Assembly (NCBI RefSeq): GCF_029392895.1
Contig: NZ_CP114200.1
Coordinates: forward strand, 7,508,501-7,572,500
Direction: 5' to 3'
DNA length: 64,000 nucleotides
Source: Streptomyces sp. 71268
Lineage (GTDB): Bacteria > Actinomycetota > Actinomycetes > Streptomycetales > Streptomycetaceae
Part shown: piece by piece, positions 36,101-45,127 of the stretch
Layout: each line of letters begins with the position of its first letter
Position numbering within the stretch: the first letter of the stretch is position 1
The notes under the pieces: generated by a model
Databases searched by the model: none
Seen by the model: the letters and a program-made list of their open reading frames with translations, nothing else
What the model was told of the DNA's origin: nothing
Made by a program: the position numbers and the translations under genes

Positions 36101-39100
36101 CACGGCGCCGCCGACCGGGCCCGCACCCTGGTGCTGTTCGCGGGCGCCGGCGCCACCACGACCGGCCCGCTCGCCGGCATCGCCGACCTGGCCGACGTGG
36201 TGGCCGTCGCGGGCGATGCCTTCGCCGCCGACGACGCCGGCACGCGCTTCACGCTGCGCCCGACCGAGCGGGACGACCACACACTGCTGCTCGACGCGCT
36301 GCGCCGGCACGACCGGCTCCCCGACCGCGTCGTGCTCGTGGCCGCCGAGCCGGCCGAGGGCCCGTACGCCGTGCACGCCCTGGCCGGCGCCCTGGCGACC
36401 GCCGGGCCCCGCTGGCAGGTCGACCTGGTGTACGCGTACCCGGTCCCGGGCGCCCGGCCGGACCCCGAGCACCGGGCCGTCGGCGGCTACCTGCGCAGCC
36501 TGCTGAAGGAGGACCGGTTCGTCACGGCCCGTGCCGTGGGCCTCGCGACCGACGCCGATCCGGTCGACCGGCTGCGCCAGGAACTGGCCGCGGACCCGGC
36601 GGACGCGGTGGACCTGTGGTGGGACGGCGCGACCCGGCGCGCGCTGCGCACGGCGGAGGTCGCCACCGGCGCCGAGGACGCGCCGGCCTTCCGCACGGGT
36701 GGCGTGTACCTGATCACCGGCGGGCTCGGCGGCGTCGGCCTGGCCGTCGCCCGCCACCTCAGCCGGACCCACGACGCCCGCCTGGTCCTGACCGGGCGCC
36801 GGGAGCTGGAGCCGGACGCCGAACTGCCCGGCGCGCACACCCTCTACGTGCCGGCCGACGTCTCCCGCCGCGACGACGTCGAGGCGCTCGTCGTCCGGGC
36901 CAAGGAGCGCTTCGGCCGGATCGACGGCGTGCTGCACTCCGCCGGCACCCTGCGCGACGCGCTGATCCGCAACAAGTCGGCGGCCGACGTGGCCGCCGTG
37001 CTCGCCCCCAAGGTCGCCGGGACCCGGCACATGGACGAGGTGCTGCGGGACGAGCCGCTCGACCTGTTCGTGCTGTTCTCCTCGATGTCCGCGGTCCTGG
37101 GCAACCTGGGCCAGAGCGACTACTGCTTCGCCAGCGCCTACCAGGACGCCTTCGCCGCCGAGCGCGAGGAGCGCCGCCGCCAGGGACTGCGCCGGGGCCG
37201 TACGGTCTCGATCGGCTGGCCGTTCTGGGCCGAGGGCGGCATGGCCATCCAGCCGGAGGCCGCCCGCGCGCTGCGCGACCAGCTCGGCATCGCCCCCCTC
37301 GCGTCGGACGAGGGCTGCCGGGCCCTGGAGCGCGCGCTGCGCCTGCCCGAGCCGCACCTCGTGTACGCCAGCGGCGACGCGGTGGCCATCCGCCGCACCT
37401 TCGGCATCGAGCCCCCGGCTCCGGCCCAGGCCCCGGCCCCGGCCGCCACCGAAGCCCCCGCGCCCGCGTCGGCCGCGCCGAGCGCGGCGACGGGTGAGCT
37501 GAGGAAGCGGATGGTCGGGTACCTCACGCGCGTCATCAGCGAGCGCATCAAGAGCGACCCGGACAAGATCGACGCCACCGACGACTTCGAGGTCTTCGGC
37601 ATCGACTCGATCGTCATGATCAGCCTGACCCGGCGGATGGAGGAGGACTTCGGGGAGCTGCCGAAGACCCTGTTCTTCGAGTACGGCACCATCGAGGAGC
37701 TGGCCGACCACTTCGTGGCCGACCGCGCGGCCGACCTCCAGCGCCTGTTCGGCGCCCCCGAGACCGCGCCGGAGGCCGGGGCCGCGACCAGGCCCGGGGC
37801 CGCTTCCGAGGCCGAGGTCGCCGAACCGGCACGGCGGCCCGCCACGCCGGAGCCCGCCGGGGCCACCCGGCACGCGGCCCCGCGCTTCCGGGCGACGGCC
37901 GCCACGGCCACCTCCCCGCGCGCGACGCCCGCCTCCGCCGGTGCCCTGGACATCGCCGTCATCGGCGTCGACGGCCGCTACCCGGGCGCCGCCGACCTGC
38001 GGGAACTGTGGGCCAACCTCGCATCCGGGACGGACTCCGTCACCGAGGTGCCGGCCGACCGCTGGGACCACGCCCAGTACTTCGCGCCCGAGGGCCGCAC
38101 CCCCGGCAAGGCGTACGCCAAGTGGGGCGGCTTCCTGGACGGCGTCGACCAGTTCGACCCGCTGTTCTTCAACATCTCCCCGGGCGAGGCCGACTTCCTG
38201 GACCCGCAGGCCCGCCTCTTCCTGCAGACCGCGTGGCGCGCCGTCGAGGACGCCGGCTACACCCGTACCGCGCTGGCCGACCAGACCGTCGGGGTCTACG
38301 TCGGCGTCATGTACGGGATGTACGAGCTGTTCCAGGGCGAGATCAAGGGCGAGCCGGTGCCGGTGCCGTCCTCGTTCGCGGCGATCGCCAACCGCGTGTC
38401 GTACTTCATGAACTTCCACGGCCCGAGCATGGCCGTGGACACCATGTGCTCCTCGTCGCTGACCACCATCCACCTGGGCTGCGAGAGCATCCGCCGGGGC
38501 GAGAGCGACGTGGTCATCGCGGGCGGCGTCAACCTGACCATCCACCCGAACAAGCTGATCCTGCTCAGCCAGGGCAACTTCGCCTCCACCGACGGCCGGT
38601 GCCGCAGCTTCGGCGAGGGCGGCGACGGATACGTGCCCGGCGAGGGCGTGGGCGCGGTGGTGCTCAAGTCCCTGGAGCGCGCCGTCGCCGACGGCGACCA
38701 CATCTACGGCGTCATCAAGGGCAGCGCCATCAACGCCGGCGGCAAGACCTCCGGCTTCACGGTGCCCAACCCCAACGCCCAGGCCGACCTGATCCGCGCG
38801 GGGCTCGCGGGCGCGGGCGTGGACGCGCGCACCGTCTCGTACATCGAGGCACACGGCACCGGCACCTCGCTCGGCGACCCGATCGAGATCACCGCGCTCA
38901 CCAACGCCTTCCGCCAGCACACCGACGACACCGGCTTCTGCGCCATCGGCTCCCTCAAGTCGAACATCGGACACCTGGAGTCCGCCGCCGGCATCGGAGC
39001 CCTGACCAAGGTCCTGCTCCAGCTCAAGCACCGGCAGTTGGCGCCGTCGCTGCACTCGACCACCCTCAACCCGTACATCGACTTCGACCGCGGCCCCTTC

Positions 39101-42100
39101 GTGGTCCAGCAGGAACTGGCCCCCTGGCAGGCGCCGGCGGGCCAGCCGCTGCGGGCCGGGATCAGCTCGTTCGGCGCGGGCGGGGCCAACGCCCACCTGA
39201 TCGTCGAGGAGTACGTCGAGCAGCGCCCCCGGCCGGCCGAGACCGCCGGACCGCACCTGTTCGTCTACTCCGCGCGCGACGAGGAGCGGCTGCGGGAACT
39301 GGTCGCCCACCACCTCACCGCGGCCCGGGACGGCTTCGACGGCGCGGACCTCGCCTCCGTCGCCCACACCCTCCAGGTCGGCCGCGAGGCCATGGAGCAG
39401 CGGCTCGCGATCGTCGCCGACGGCCTCGGCGAGCTGACGTCCGCGCTGGCGGCCTACCTGGCCGGCGACGCGGGCGCAGCACGGGTCCACACCGGCAACA
39501 GCCGGGGCGCGGGGCGCCAGTCCAAGCTGCTGGTCGGCCTCTTCGAGGACTCCGACATGATGTCCGGCCTGCTGCGCGACCGACGCCTGGACAAGGTCGC
39601 CGAGCTGTGGGTCGAGGGCATCGCCATGGACTGGTCGCTGCTGTACGACCGGCGGCCGCGCCGGGTGCCGCTGCCCGGCTACGCCTTCGCCAGGGAGCGC
39701 TGCTGGGTCACCGGCCCCGCCACGCCCCGCCCGGCCACGGGCGCCGAGCAGCTCCACCCGCTGCTGCACCGCAACAGCTCCAACCTCGAAGGGCTCCGTT
39801 TCAGCTCCACCTTCACCGGCCGGGAGTTCTTCCTCGCTGACCACCGGGTCGGCGGCCAGAAGCTGCTGCCCGCCGTGGCCTACCTGGAGATGGCGCTCGC
39901 CGCGGTGCGCGCCGCCCTCCCCGAGCAGGCGCGGGACGCGGAGCTGCGGGTGCGCGACGTGGTGTGGCTGCGGCCGTGCACCGTCGCCGACGAGCCGCGC
40001 ACCGTGCACGTCACACTCACCCCGGGGCAGGGCACGGACGCCATCGCGTTCCGCGTGCACGGCGACGACACGCACTGCCAGGGCGAGGTCCAACTCGCCG
40101 CGCCGGCCGCGACGCCCGCCGAGACCCTCGACCTGGCCGCCCTCCGGGCCCGCTGCACCCGCCCGAGCGTCGAGGGCGCCTGGGCGTACGAGACGTTCAC
40201 CCGGATGGGCATCGCCTACGGGCCCGCCCACCAGGCCATCCAGACCGTCTACCGGGGAACCGACGAGGCGTTGGTCGCGCTGCGCCTGCCGGCGGGTGTC
40301 ACCGCCGACGCCGACCGCTACACGCTGCACCCCGCGCTCCTGGACGCGGCGCTCCAGGCCACGCTGGCGCTGTCACTGCCCGACGCCCCCGAGGACCCGG
40401 CCACGCTGCCGGAGGCCGAGGGCAGGTCGGCCGAACTGCCGTTCGCCGTCCAGTCGGTCGCCGTCGCGGGCGCCACGTCGCCCGTGATGTGGGCCCACCT
40501 GCGCCCGGCGCACAGCGCGGGCGGCGGGGACCGGCTCAAGAAGATCGACATCACGCTGTGCGACGACGCCGGCCGGGTCGCGGTCCGCCTGGACCAGGTG
40601 GCGTTCAAGAGCTACGCGTTCGACGCGAGCGCGGGCGCGGGCGCCGCCGCGCCGACGGAGCGCCTGCTGTTCGCCCCCCGGTGGCAGGTCGCGCCCCGGC
40701 CGGCCCCCACGGCGGCGGCCCACCTCGACCGGTGGACCGTGCTGGTCTGCGAGCCCGCCGCCGGCCTGCTCGACGAGCTGGCCGCGCTGCTGCCGGAGGC
40801 CGACGTACGGGCCCTCGCCTCGGCCGCGACCCGGCCCGTGGACCGCTACCAGGACCACGTCCTCGACCTGCTGCGGCACACCGCCCAGCTCCTGCACGAC
40901 ACCCGCAGGCAGAGCCTGTTGGTGCAGGTCGTGGCCGCCGACGACGCCTCGTACGGGCTGGCCGGCTTCCTCCAGTCGCTGCGCGGCGAACACCCGGCCG
41001 CCAGTGCCCAGCTCGTGCGCTGCCAGGACGCGCCGCGCCCGGCCGAGCTGGCCGAGCGGCTACGCGCCGAGCGCGCCTGGCCCGCCGACCAGGTGGTGCG
41101 CTACGTCGACGGCCGGCGCGAGACCCGGCAGTGGACGGAGCTGCCCGCGCCGGCGGGTGAGCGCGCGCCGCTGTGGCGCGACGGCGGGGTCTACCTCGTC
41201 ACGGGCGGCGCCGGCGGCCTCGGCCTGCTGATGGCCGACGAGATCGCCCGCGGCGTCCGCGCCCCACACCTGATCCTCACCGGCCGCTCCGCGCCGAGCG
41301 CCCGGACCGAGGCGGCCCTGGAACAACTCCGGGCCCACGGCGCGGTGGCCGTGTACGCGCAGGCCGACGTCACCGACCCGGCGGCCTGCCGCGCGCTGGT
41401 CGCCCGCGTCGCCGTCGAGCACGGCGGCCCGCACGGCGTCCTGCACTGCGCGGGCGTCACCCGGGACCGCCTGATCACCGGCAAGACGGCCGAGGACGCC
41501 CGGGCGGTGCTCGCCCCCAAGACGGCCGGGCTCATCGCGCTGGACGAGGCCACCGCGCACCTGCCGCTGGACTTCTGCTGGCTCTTCTCCTCCGCTGCCG
41601 GCGCGCTCGGCAACGCGGGCCAGGCCGACTACGCGGCCGGCAACGCGTTCATGGACCACTACGCCGCGCACCGCAACACGCTGGTGGCCCGTGGCGAGCG
41701 CGGCGGGCGGACGCTGTCCGTCAACTGGCAGCTCTGGCAGGACGGCGGCATGGGGCTCAGCGCCGAGCAGGCACGGGCCGCGACCGAGGTCGCGGGCCTG
41801 GCCGTCCTCGACCGGGCCACCGGCCTGGACGCGCTCGCCGCCTGCGTGGCCACCGGCGAGGACCAGGTCCTGCCGCTGATCGGCGACGCCGCCAAGCTCC
41901 GCGACTACCTGCGCGCCCAGACCGGCAACACCCCGCAGGCGCCCGCCGCGACGGTCACCGACGCGGCGGCCGTGGCCCCGAGCCGGCCGGCGGCGGAGGC
42001 CGAGGAACTGGCCGACCTGCTGGCCGTCGCCCTGAAGGGCATCGTCGCCGAGGAGATCAAGCTCGACGCCGCGCGCGTGGACGCGCACGTACCGCTGGAG

Positions 42101-45100
42101 AACTACGGCATCGACTCGGTGCTCATCATCAACCTCACCCAGCAGCTGGAGGAGCACTTCGGGCCCCTGCCCAAGACGATCTTCTTCGAGAACCAGACCG
42201 TCATGGAGCTGGCCGAGGCGCTGTGCCAGAGCCACCCACGGCAGGCCGCCGAACTGGCCGGGCCGCGCACGCCGGCCCCGGCGCGGGCCCCGGAGGCCAC
42301 ACACGCCACCGAACCGGCCGTCGGGCGCGCCCCCGTCGCGCTGCCCGCCAACTGGTCGCGAGCCTTCACCGGCGCGGCCACGGCCAGCACCCCGCACGCG
42401 CCCGAGGCCGGCGGCAGCCTGGACATCGCCATCGTCGGCCTGGCCGGGCGGTACGCGCAGGCCGACGACATGGCGCAGTTCTGGACGAACCTGCGCTCCG
42501 GCCGCGACTCCGTCACCGAGATCCCCGCCCACCGCTGGGACCACACCCCGTACCTGACCGCCGGCACCAGCCGGAACGAGCGGACCTACGCCCGCTGGGG
42601 CGGGTTCGTCGACGAGGCGGCCAGCTTCGACTCGCTGTTCTTCAACATCTCGCCCGGCGAGGCCGAGGTGATGGACCCGCAGGAGCGGATCTTCCTGGAG
42701 TGCGTCCACCACGCCCTGGAGGACGCCGGCTACAGCCGCCGCTCGCTCACCGGACAGGCCGTCGGCGTCTACGTCGGCGTGATGTACGAGGAGTACCAGC
42801 TCTACGCGGCCCAGCAGCAGGTGCGCGGCGAGATGGTCACCCTCACCGGCAGCGCCGCCTCGATCGCCAACCGGGTCTCGTACCAGTACGGCTTCCACGG
42901 GCCGAGCCTGGCCGTGGACACCATGTGCTCCTCGTCCCTGGTCGCCATCCACCTGGCCGCGCAGAGCCTGCTCTCCGGCGAGTGCGACGCGGCCGTCGCC
43001 GGCGGCGTCAACCTGTCCCTGCACCCCAACAAGTTCCTGATGCTCGGCAAGAACCACTTCGCCTCCACCCGTGGCCGGTGCGAGTCGTTCGGCAGCGGCG
43101 GCGACGGCTACGTGCCCGGCGAGGGCGTGGGCGCCGTGCTGCTCAAGCCGCTCGCCAGGGCCGAGGCCGACGGCGACCACGTCTACGGCGTCATCAAGGG
43201 CACCGCCGTCAGCCACGACGGCAAGACCAACGGCTACACCGTGCCCAACCCGCACGCCCAGACCGCCGTCATCCGGCGCGCCCTGGACCGGGCCGGCGTC
43301 GAACCCCGCCAGGTCTCCTACGTGGAGGCACACGGCACCGGCACCCGCCTCGGCGACCCGATCGAGGTCTCCGCGCTCACCAAGGCGTTCGGCGGCGAGG
43401 CCACCGAGGCCCGCCGCTGCTACCTCGGCTCGGTCAAGTCGAACATCGGCCACTGCGAGAGCGCCGCCGGCATCGCCGGGATCAGCAAGGTGCTGCTCCA
43501 GATGCGCCACGGAGAGATCGTCCCGTCGCTGCACTCGACCGCGCTGAACCCGGAGATCGACTTCGCCGCCACCCCGTTCACGGTGCCGCAGGAGGTGACC
43601 GCCTGGGAGGCGCCCGAGGGGCCGCGCGTCGCCGGCATCTCCAGCTTCGGCGCGGGCGGCACCAACGCGCACGTGGTGATCGCCGAGTACCAGCCGCCCG
43701 CCGCGCCCACCTCCGACGGCCTCGGCGGCCAGCGGGCGGCCGGGCCGGTCCTGGTTCGCCTCTCGGCGCGGCGCGCCGACCAACTGCGCTCCCTGGCCCA
43801 GCGCCTGCTGGACTGGCTGCGCGAACGCCGCCTGAGCGCGGCGGAGTTGGCCGACGTCGCCTACACCCTCCAGGTGGGCCGCGACGCGTACGAGGAGCGG
43901 ATCGGCTTCGTCGTCAGCCAGCAGGCCGACCTCGAAGCGGGCCTGGCCGACTTCGTCGCCGGCCGCCCCGCCCCGTACCAGGGCACCGTCACCACCCCTG
44001 TGCCGCCGCCGCGCGGGCCCGCCGCCGACGAGCTGCGCGCCCGCTACGCGGCCGGCGACCACGGCGCGCTGCTCGACCTGTGGGTGGGCGGCCAGGACCT
44101 GGACTGGGAGGCGTTCACCGCGCCCGGCACCCGCCGCCGCGTCAGCCTGCCCACCTACCCCTTCGCCCGGCTGCGGCACTGGCTGCCGCCCCGCGACACG
44201 GCCACGCCACTGGCCGCGCCGGCACCCGCGACGGCCGCGCTGCCGAGCGGGCGGGTGGCACCGCTGCTGCACCACAACCGCTCCTCCCTCTTCGAGCAGC
44301 GCTTCACCACCACCTTCACCGGCCACGAACCCTTCCTGGACGGCCACCGCGTCGGCGGCCGGAAGGTGCTGCCCGGCGCCGTGACGCTGGAGATGGCCCG
44401 CCTGGCCGGGGCGCTCAGCCTGGAGCGGGAGGTGCGCTCCGTACGGGACGTGATGTGGCGGCACCCCATCGAGGTGGGGGACGAGCCGGTCGAGGTGACG
44501 GTGCGCCTCGTCCCCGAGGAGGAGTCCGTCCTGGTCCGCGTCGGCCTCGACCAGGGACCGGAGGCAGCCCGCGTCTGCATGGAGGCCAGGATCGACCTGG
44601 ACGCCGGGCCCGGCGCGCGGTCGGACGGCTCGCGACCGCTGGACCTGTCCGGCGTCATCGCCCGCTGCGAGAACAAGCTCGACGGGCCGGCCGGGTACGC
44701 CGCCATGGCCGCCGTCGGCCTCGACAACGGGCCGGGCTTCCAGGCGATCGAGGAGGTGCTGTACGGCGACGGCCACGCGGTGGCCCAACTCGCGCTACCA
44801 CCGGCGGCCGACCGGGACCCGGCGGACGTCCTGCACCCCGCGCTCGTCAACGGCGCCTTCCAGGCCGTCATCGCGCTCATGGCGGAGCCGGCCGGGCAGG
44901 CCCGGGCGAACCGGTTGCTGCTGCCGTTCTCGGTGGCCGCCATCGACATCCGCGAGCCGCTGCCCGAGGAGTGCGTCGCGCACCTGCGTCGCGCCGGCGA
45001 CGCCACGCCCGGCGGCAGCATCGACCGCTTCGACATCACGCTGACCGACCTGACCGGCAAGGCCCTCGTGGTCGTGAAGGACTACGCCCTGAAGTCGTTC

Positions 45101-45127
45101 GTGACCGGGGCCGAGACAGGTGAATGA
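33188..45127 (+). CDS. PKS protein 4: KS-DH-KR-ACP | KS-DH-KR-ACP | KS-DH
   Basis: 3979 residues. A short helical N-terminus (1-28, RQEILAALREKRLTPDEARK) is a likely docking element for protein 3. Module 8: KS (Cys264, His399, His439), which should receive the branched chain; DH (His715 in HRVDGTPVLP, Asp874); KR (Ser1299, Tyr1312); ACP Ser1474. Module 9: KS (Cys1754 in DTMCSSS, His1889, His1929); DH (His2219, Asp2386); KR (Ser2802, Tyr2815); ACP Ser2977. Module 10: KS (Cys3247, His3382, His3422) and a C-terminal DH with His3720 in HRVGGRKVLP but Asn3888 replacing the Asp (HPALVNGAFQ). Both complete KRs carry the B-type Asp (TLRDA, VTRDR). The DTMCSSS-type KSs follow KR-DH modules, as expected for enoyl substrates, so a polyene stretch is likely. 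The start is three bases after the previous stop, with GGAGAG upstream. Confidence 0.95.
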   Translation: MNRQEILAALREKRLTPDEARKLLQAGSGAGTAAPAAASTPARPADHPTPEPATAPATKPATAPAARPAGVPASAFASVPAAGEAAGQGGRPSPIAIVGMSGRYATAENLDQYWQLLDQGQDAVREIPPHRWDMDRYYDPTVGKEGSIYCRWMGLLDDIDAFDSFFFEISPSEAEMMDPQHRIFLEEAYRAFEDAGYSRQRLDGSNCGVYLGLASSDYYTLAHEALQEGDELPSVTSVSNAIAAGRLAYFLNLKGPALTVDTACSSSLVSVHLGVQALQRGEVDMALAGGASLYLSPDSYMHMCSAGMLSPDGRCKTFDNGADGFVPGEGAGAVVLKRLADAERDGDQIYGLITASGINQDGRTNGITAPNLGSQIELVKAAYERHGIDPATISYAELHGTGTKLGDPIELEALAAAFQAWTDQRNFCAIGSVKSNVGHMSAAAGVAGLHKILLSLRHAKLAPTLHVNTPNEHFDFERSPFVLTTEGRPWQPAPGAPRRACLSAFGFSGTNAHVVVDEYVPTAARPAPRRAGDREHTFVLSAKAEPQLREMARRLADHLTAHPETHLDDVAYTLQNGREPMRERLAITARDRQTLLAALDAFARLGESGPGVRRGRVAKRPTGRDWVEGGPADWSGEWAGLAPRRVPLPTYPFEKSRHWYPQSAAAPTDERAAGEAPAAGRVAAPHPLVHENVSDFTRQRFRSHFTGQEFFLADHRVDGTPVLPGAAVVEMARAAGELSGGQPVTEVSEVVWARPVIDQRVEVALFPTDGTAAGFEVHDGHGTVCASGHLGFEPVTPPPPLDLAALRARCATRLDHADLYPEQGASADEPGAGVYYGPAFRTLRELAYGPTDALATLELDAERPGFALHPALLDGAWQAIRPFLATDGAVYLPFAVDRLRCFAPLPSPAHAHVRPAGADAPGSRAFDVTITDAHGAVAAEVTGFTVRAAGRAEAPEPVFVTQRWQEAPARQHGAADRARTLVLFAGAGATTTGPLAGIADLADVVAVAGDAFAADDAGTRFTLRPTERDDHTLLLDALRRHDRLPDRVVLVAAEPAEGPYAVHALAGALATAGPRWQVDLVYAYPVPGARPDPEHRAVGGYLRSLLKEDRFVTARAVGLATDADPVDRLRQELAADPADAVDLWWDGATRRALRTAEVATGAEDAPAFRTGGVYLITGGLGGVGLAVARHLSRTHDARLVLTGRRELEPDAELPGAHTLYVPADVSRRDDVEALVVRAKERFGRIDGVLHSAGTLRDALIRNKSAADVAAVLAPKVAGTRHMDEVLRDEPLDLFVLFSSMSAVLGNLGQSDYCFASAYQDAFAAEREERRRQGLRRGRTVSIGWPFWAEGGMAIQPEAARALRDQLGIAPLASDEGCRALERALRLPEPHLVYASGDAVAIRRTFGIEPPAPAQAPAPAATEAPAPASAAPSAATGELRKRMVGYLTRVISERIKSDPDKIDATDDFEVFGIDSIVMISLTRRMEEDFGELPKTLFFEYGTIEELADHFVADRAADLQRLFGAPETAPEAGAATRPGAASEAEVAEPARRPATPEPAGATRHAAPRFRATAATATSPRATPASAGALDIAVIGVDGRYPGAADLRELWANLASGTDSVTEVPADRWDHAQYFAPEGRTPGKAYAKWGGFLDGVDQFDPLFFNISPGEADFLDPQARLFLQTAWRAVEDAGYTRTALADQTVGVYVGVMYGMYELFQGEIKGEPVPVPSSFAAIANRVSYFMNFHGPSMAVDTMCSSSLTTIHLGCESIRRGESDVVIAGGVNLTIHPNKLILLSQGNFASTDGRCRSFGEGGDGYVPGEGVGAVVLKSLERAVADGDHIYGVIKGSAINAGGKTSGFTVPNPNAQADLIRAGLAGAGVDARTVSYIEAHGTGTSLGDPIEITALTNAFRQHTDDTGFCAIGSLKSNIGHLESAAGIGALTKVLLQLKHRQLAPSLHSTTLNPYIDFDRGPFVVQQELAPWQAPAGQPLRAGISSFGAGGANAHLIVEEYVEQRPRPAETAGPHLFVYSARDEERLRELVAHHLTAARDGFDGADLASVAHTLQVGREAMEQRLAIVADGLGELTSALAAYLAGDAGAARVHTGNSRGAGRQSKLLVGLFEDSDMMSGLLRDRRLDKVAELWVEGIAMDWSLLYDRRPRRVPLPGYAFARERCWVTGPATPRPATGAEQLHPLLHRNSSNLEGLRFSSTFTGREFFLADHRVGGQKLLPAVAYLEMALAAVRAALPEQARDAELRVRDVVWLRPCTVADEPRTVHVTLTPGQGTDAIAFRVHGDDTHCQGEVQLAAPAATPAETLDLAALRARCTRPSVEGAWAYETFTRMGIAYGPAHQAIQTVYRGTDEALVALRLPAGVTADADRYTLHPALLDAALQATLALSLPDAPEDPATLPEAEGRSAELPFAVQSVAVAGATSPVMWAHLRPAHSAGGGDRLKKIDITLCDDAGRVAVRLDQVAFKSYAFDASAGAGAAAPTERLLFAPRWQVAPRPAPTAAAHLDRWTVLVCEPAAGLLDELAALLPEADVRALASAATRPVDRYQDHVLDLLRHTAQLLHDTRRQSLLVQVVAADDASYGLAGFLQSLRGEHPAASAQLVRCQDAPRPAELAERLRAERAWPADQVVRYVDGRRETRQWTELPAPAGERAPLWRDGGVYLVTGGAGGLGLLMADEIARGVRAPHLILTGRSAPSARTEAALEQLRAHGAVAVYAQADVTDPAACRALVARVAVEHGGPHGVLHCAGVTRDRLITGKTAEDARAVLAPKTAGLIALDEATAHLPLDFCWLFSSAAGALGNAGQADYAAGNAFMDHYAAHRNTLVARGERGGRTLSVNWQLWQDGGMGLSAEQARAATEVAGLAVLDRATGLDALAACVATGEDQVLPLIGDAAKLRDYLRAQTGNTPQAPAATVTDAAAVAPSRPAAEAEELADLLAVALKGIVAEEIKLDAARVDAHVPLENYGIDSVLIINLTQQLEEHFGPLPKTIFFENQTVMELAEALCQSHPRQAAELAGPRTPAPARAPEATHATEPAVGRAPVALPANWSRAFTGAATASTPHAPEAGGSLDIAIVGLAGRYAQADDMAQFWTNLRSGRDSVTEIPAHRWDHTPYLTAGTSRNERTYARWGGFVDEAASFDSLFFNISPGEAEVMDPQERIFLECVHHALEDAGYSRRSLTGQAVGVYVGVMYEEYQLYAAQQQVRGEMVTLTGSAASIANRVSYQYGFHGPSLAVDTMCSSSLVAIHLAAQSLLSGECDAAVAGGVNLSLHPNKFLMLGKNHFASTRGRCESFGSGGDGYVPGEGVGAVLLKPLARAEADGDHVYGVIKGTAVSHDGKTNGYTVPNPHAQTAVIRRALDRAGVEPRQVSYVEAHGTGTRLGDPIEVSALTKAFGGEATEARRCYLGSVKSNIGHCESAAGIAGISKVLLQMRHGEIVPSLHSTALNPEIDFAATPFTVPQEVTAWEAPEGPRVAGISSFGAGGTNAHVVIAEYQPPAAPTSDGLGGQRAAGPVLVRLSARRADQLRSLAQRLLDWLRERRLSAAELADVAYTLQVGRDAYEERIGFVVSQQADLEAGLADFVAGRPAPYQGTVTTPVPPPRGPAADELRARYAAGDHGALLDLWVGGQDLDWEAFTAPGTRRRVSLPTYPFARLRHWLPPRDTATPLAAPAPATAALPSGRVAPLLHHNRSSLFEQRFTTTFTGHEPFLDGHRVGGRKVLPGAVTLEMARLAGALSLEREVRSVRDVMWRHPIEVGDEPVEVTVRLVPEEESVLVRVGLDQGPEAARVCMEARIDLDAGPGARSDGSRPLDLSGVIARCENKLDGPAGYAAMAAVGLDNGPGFQAIEEVLYGDGHAVAQLALPPAADRDPADVLHPALVNGAFQAVIALMAEPAGQARANRLLLPFSVAAIDIREPLPEECVAHLRRAGDATPGGSIDRFDITLTDLTGKALVVVKDYALKSFVTGAETGE

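Noticed and set aside
44830..44865. Firm assignment of the module 10 DH as an enoyl isomerase.
   Set aside because: The Asp-to-Asn change fits, but the proline of HxxxGxxxxP is intact, and one residue is not enough.
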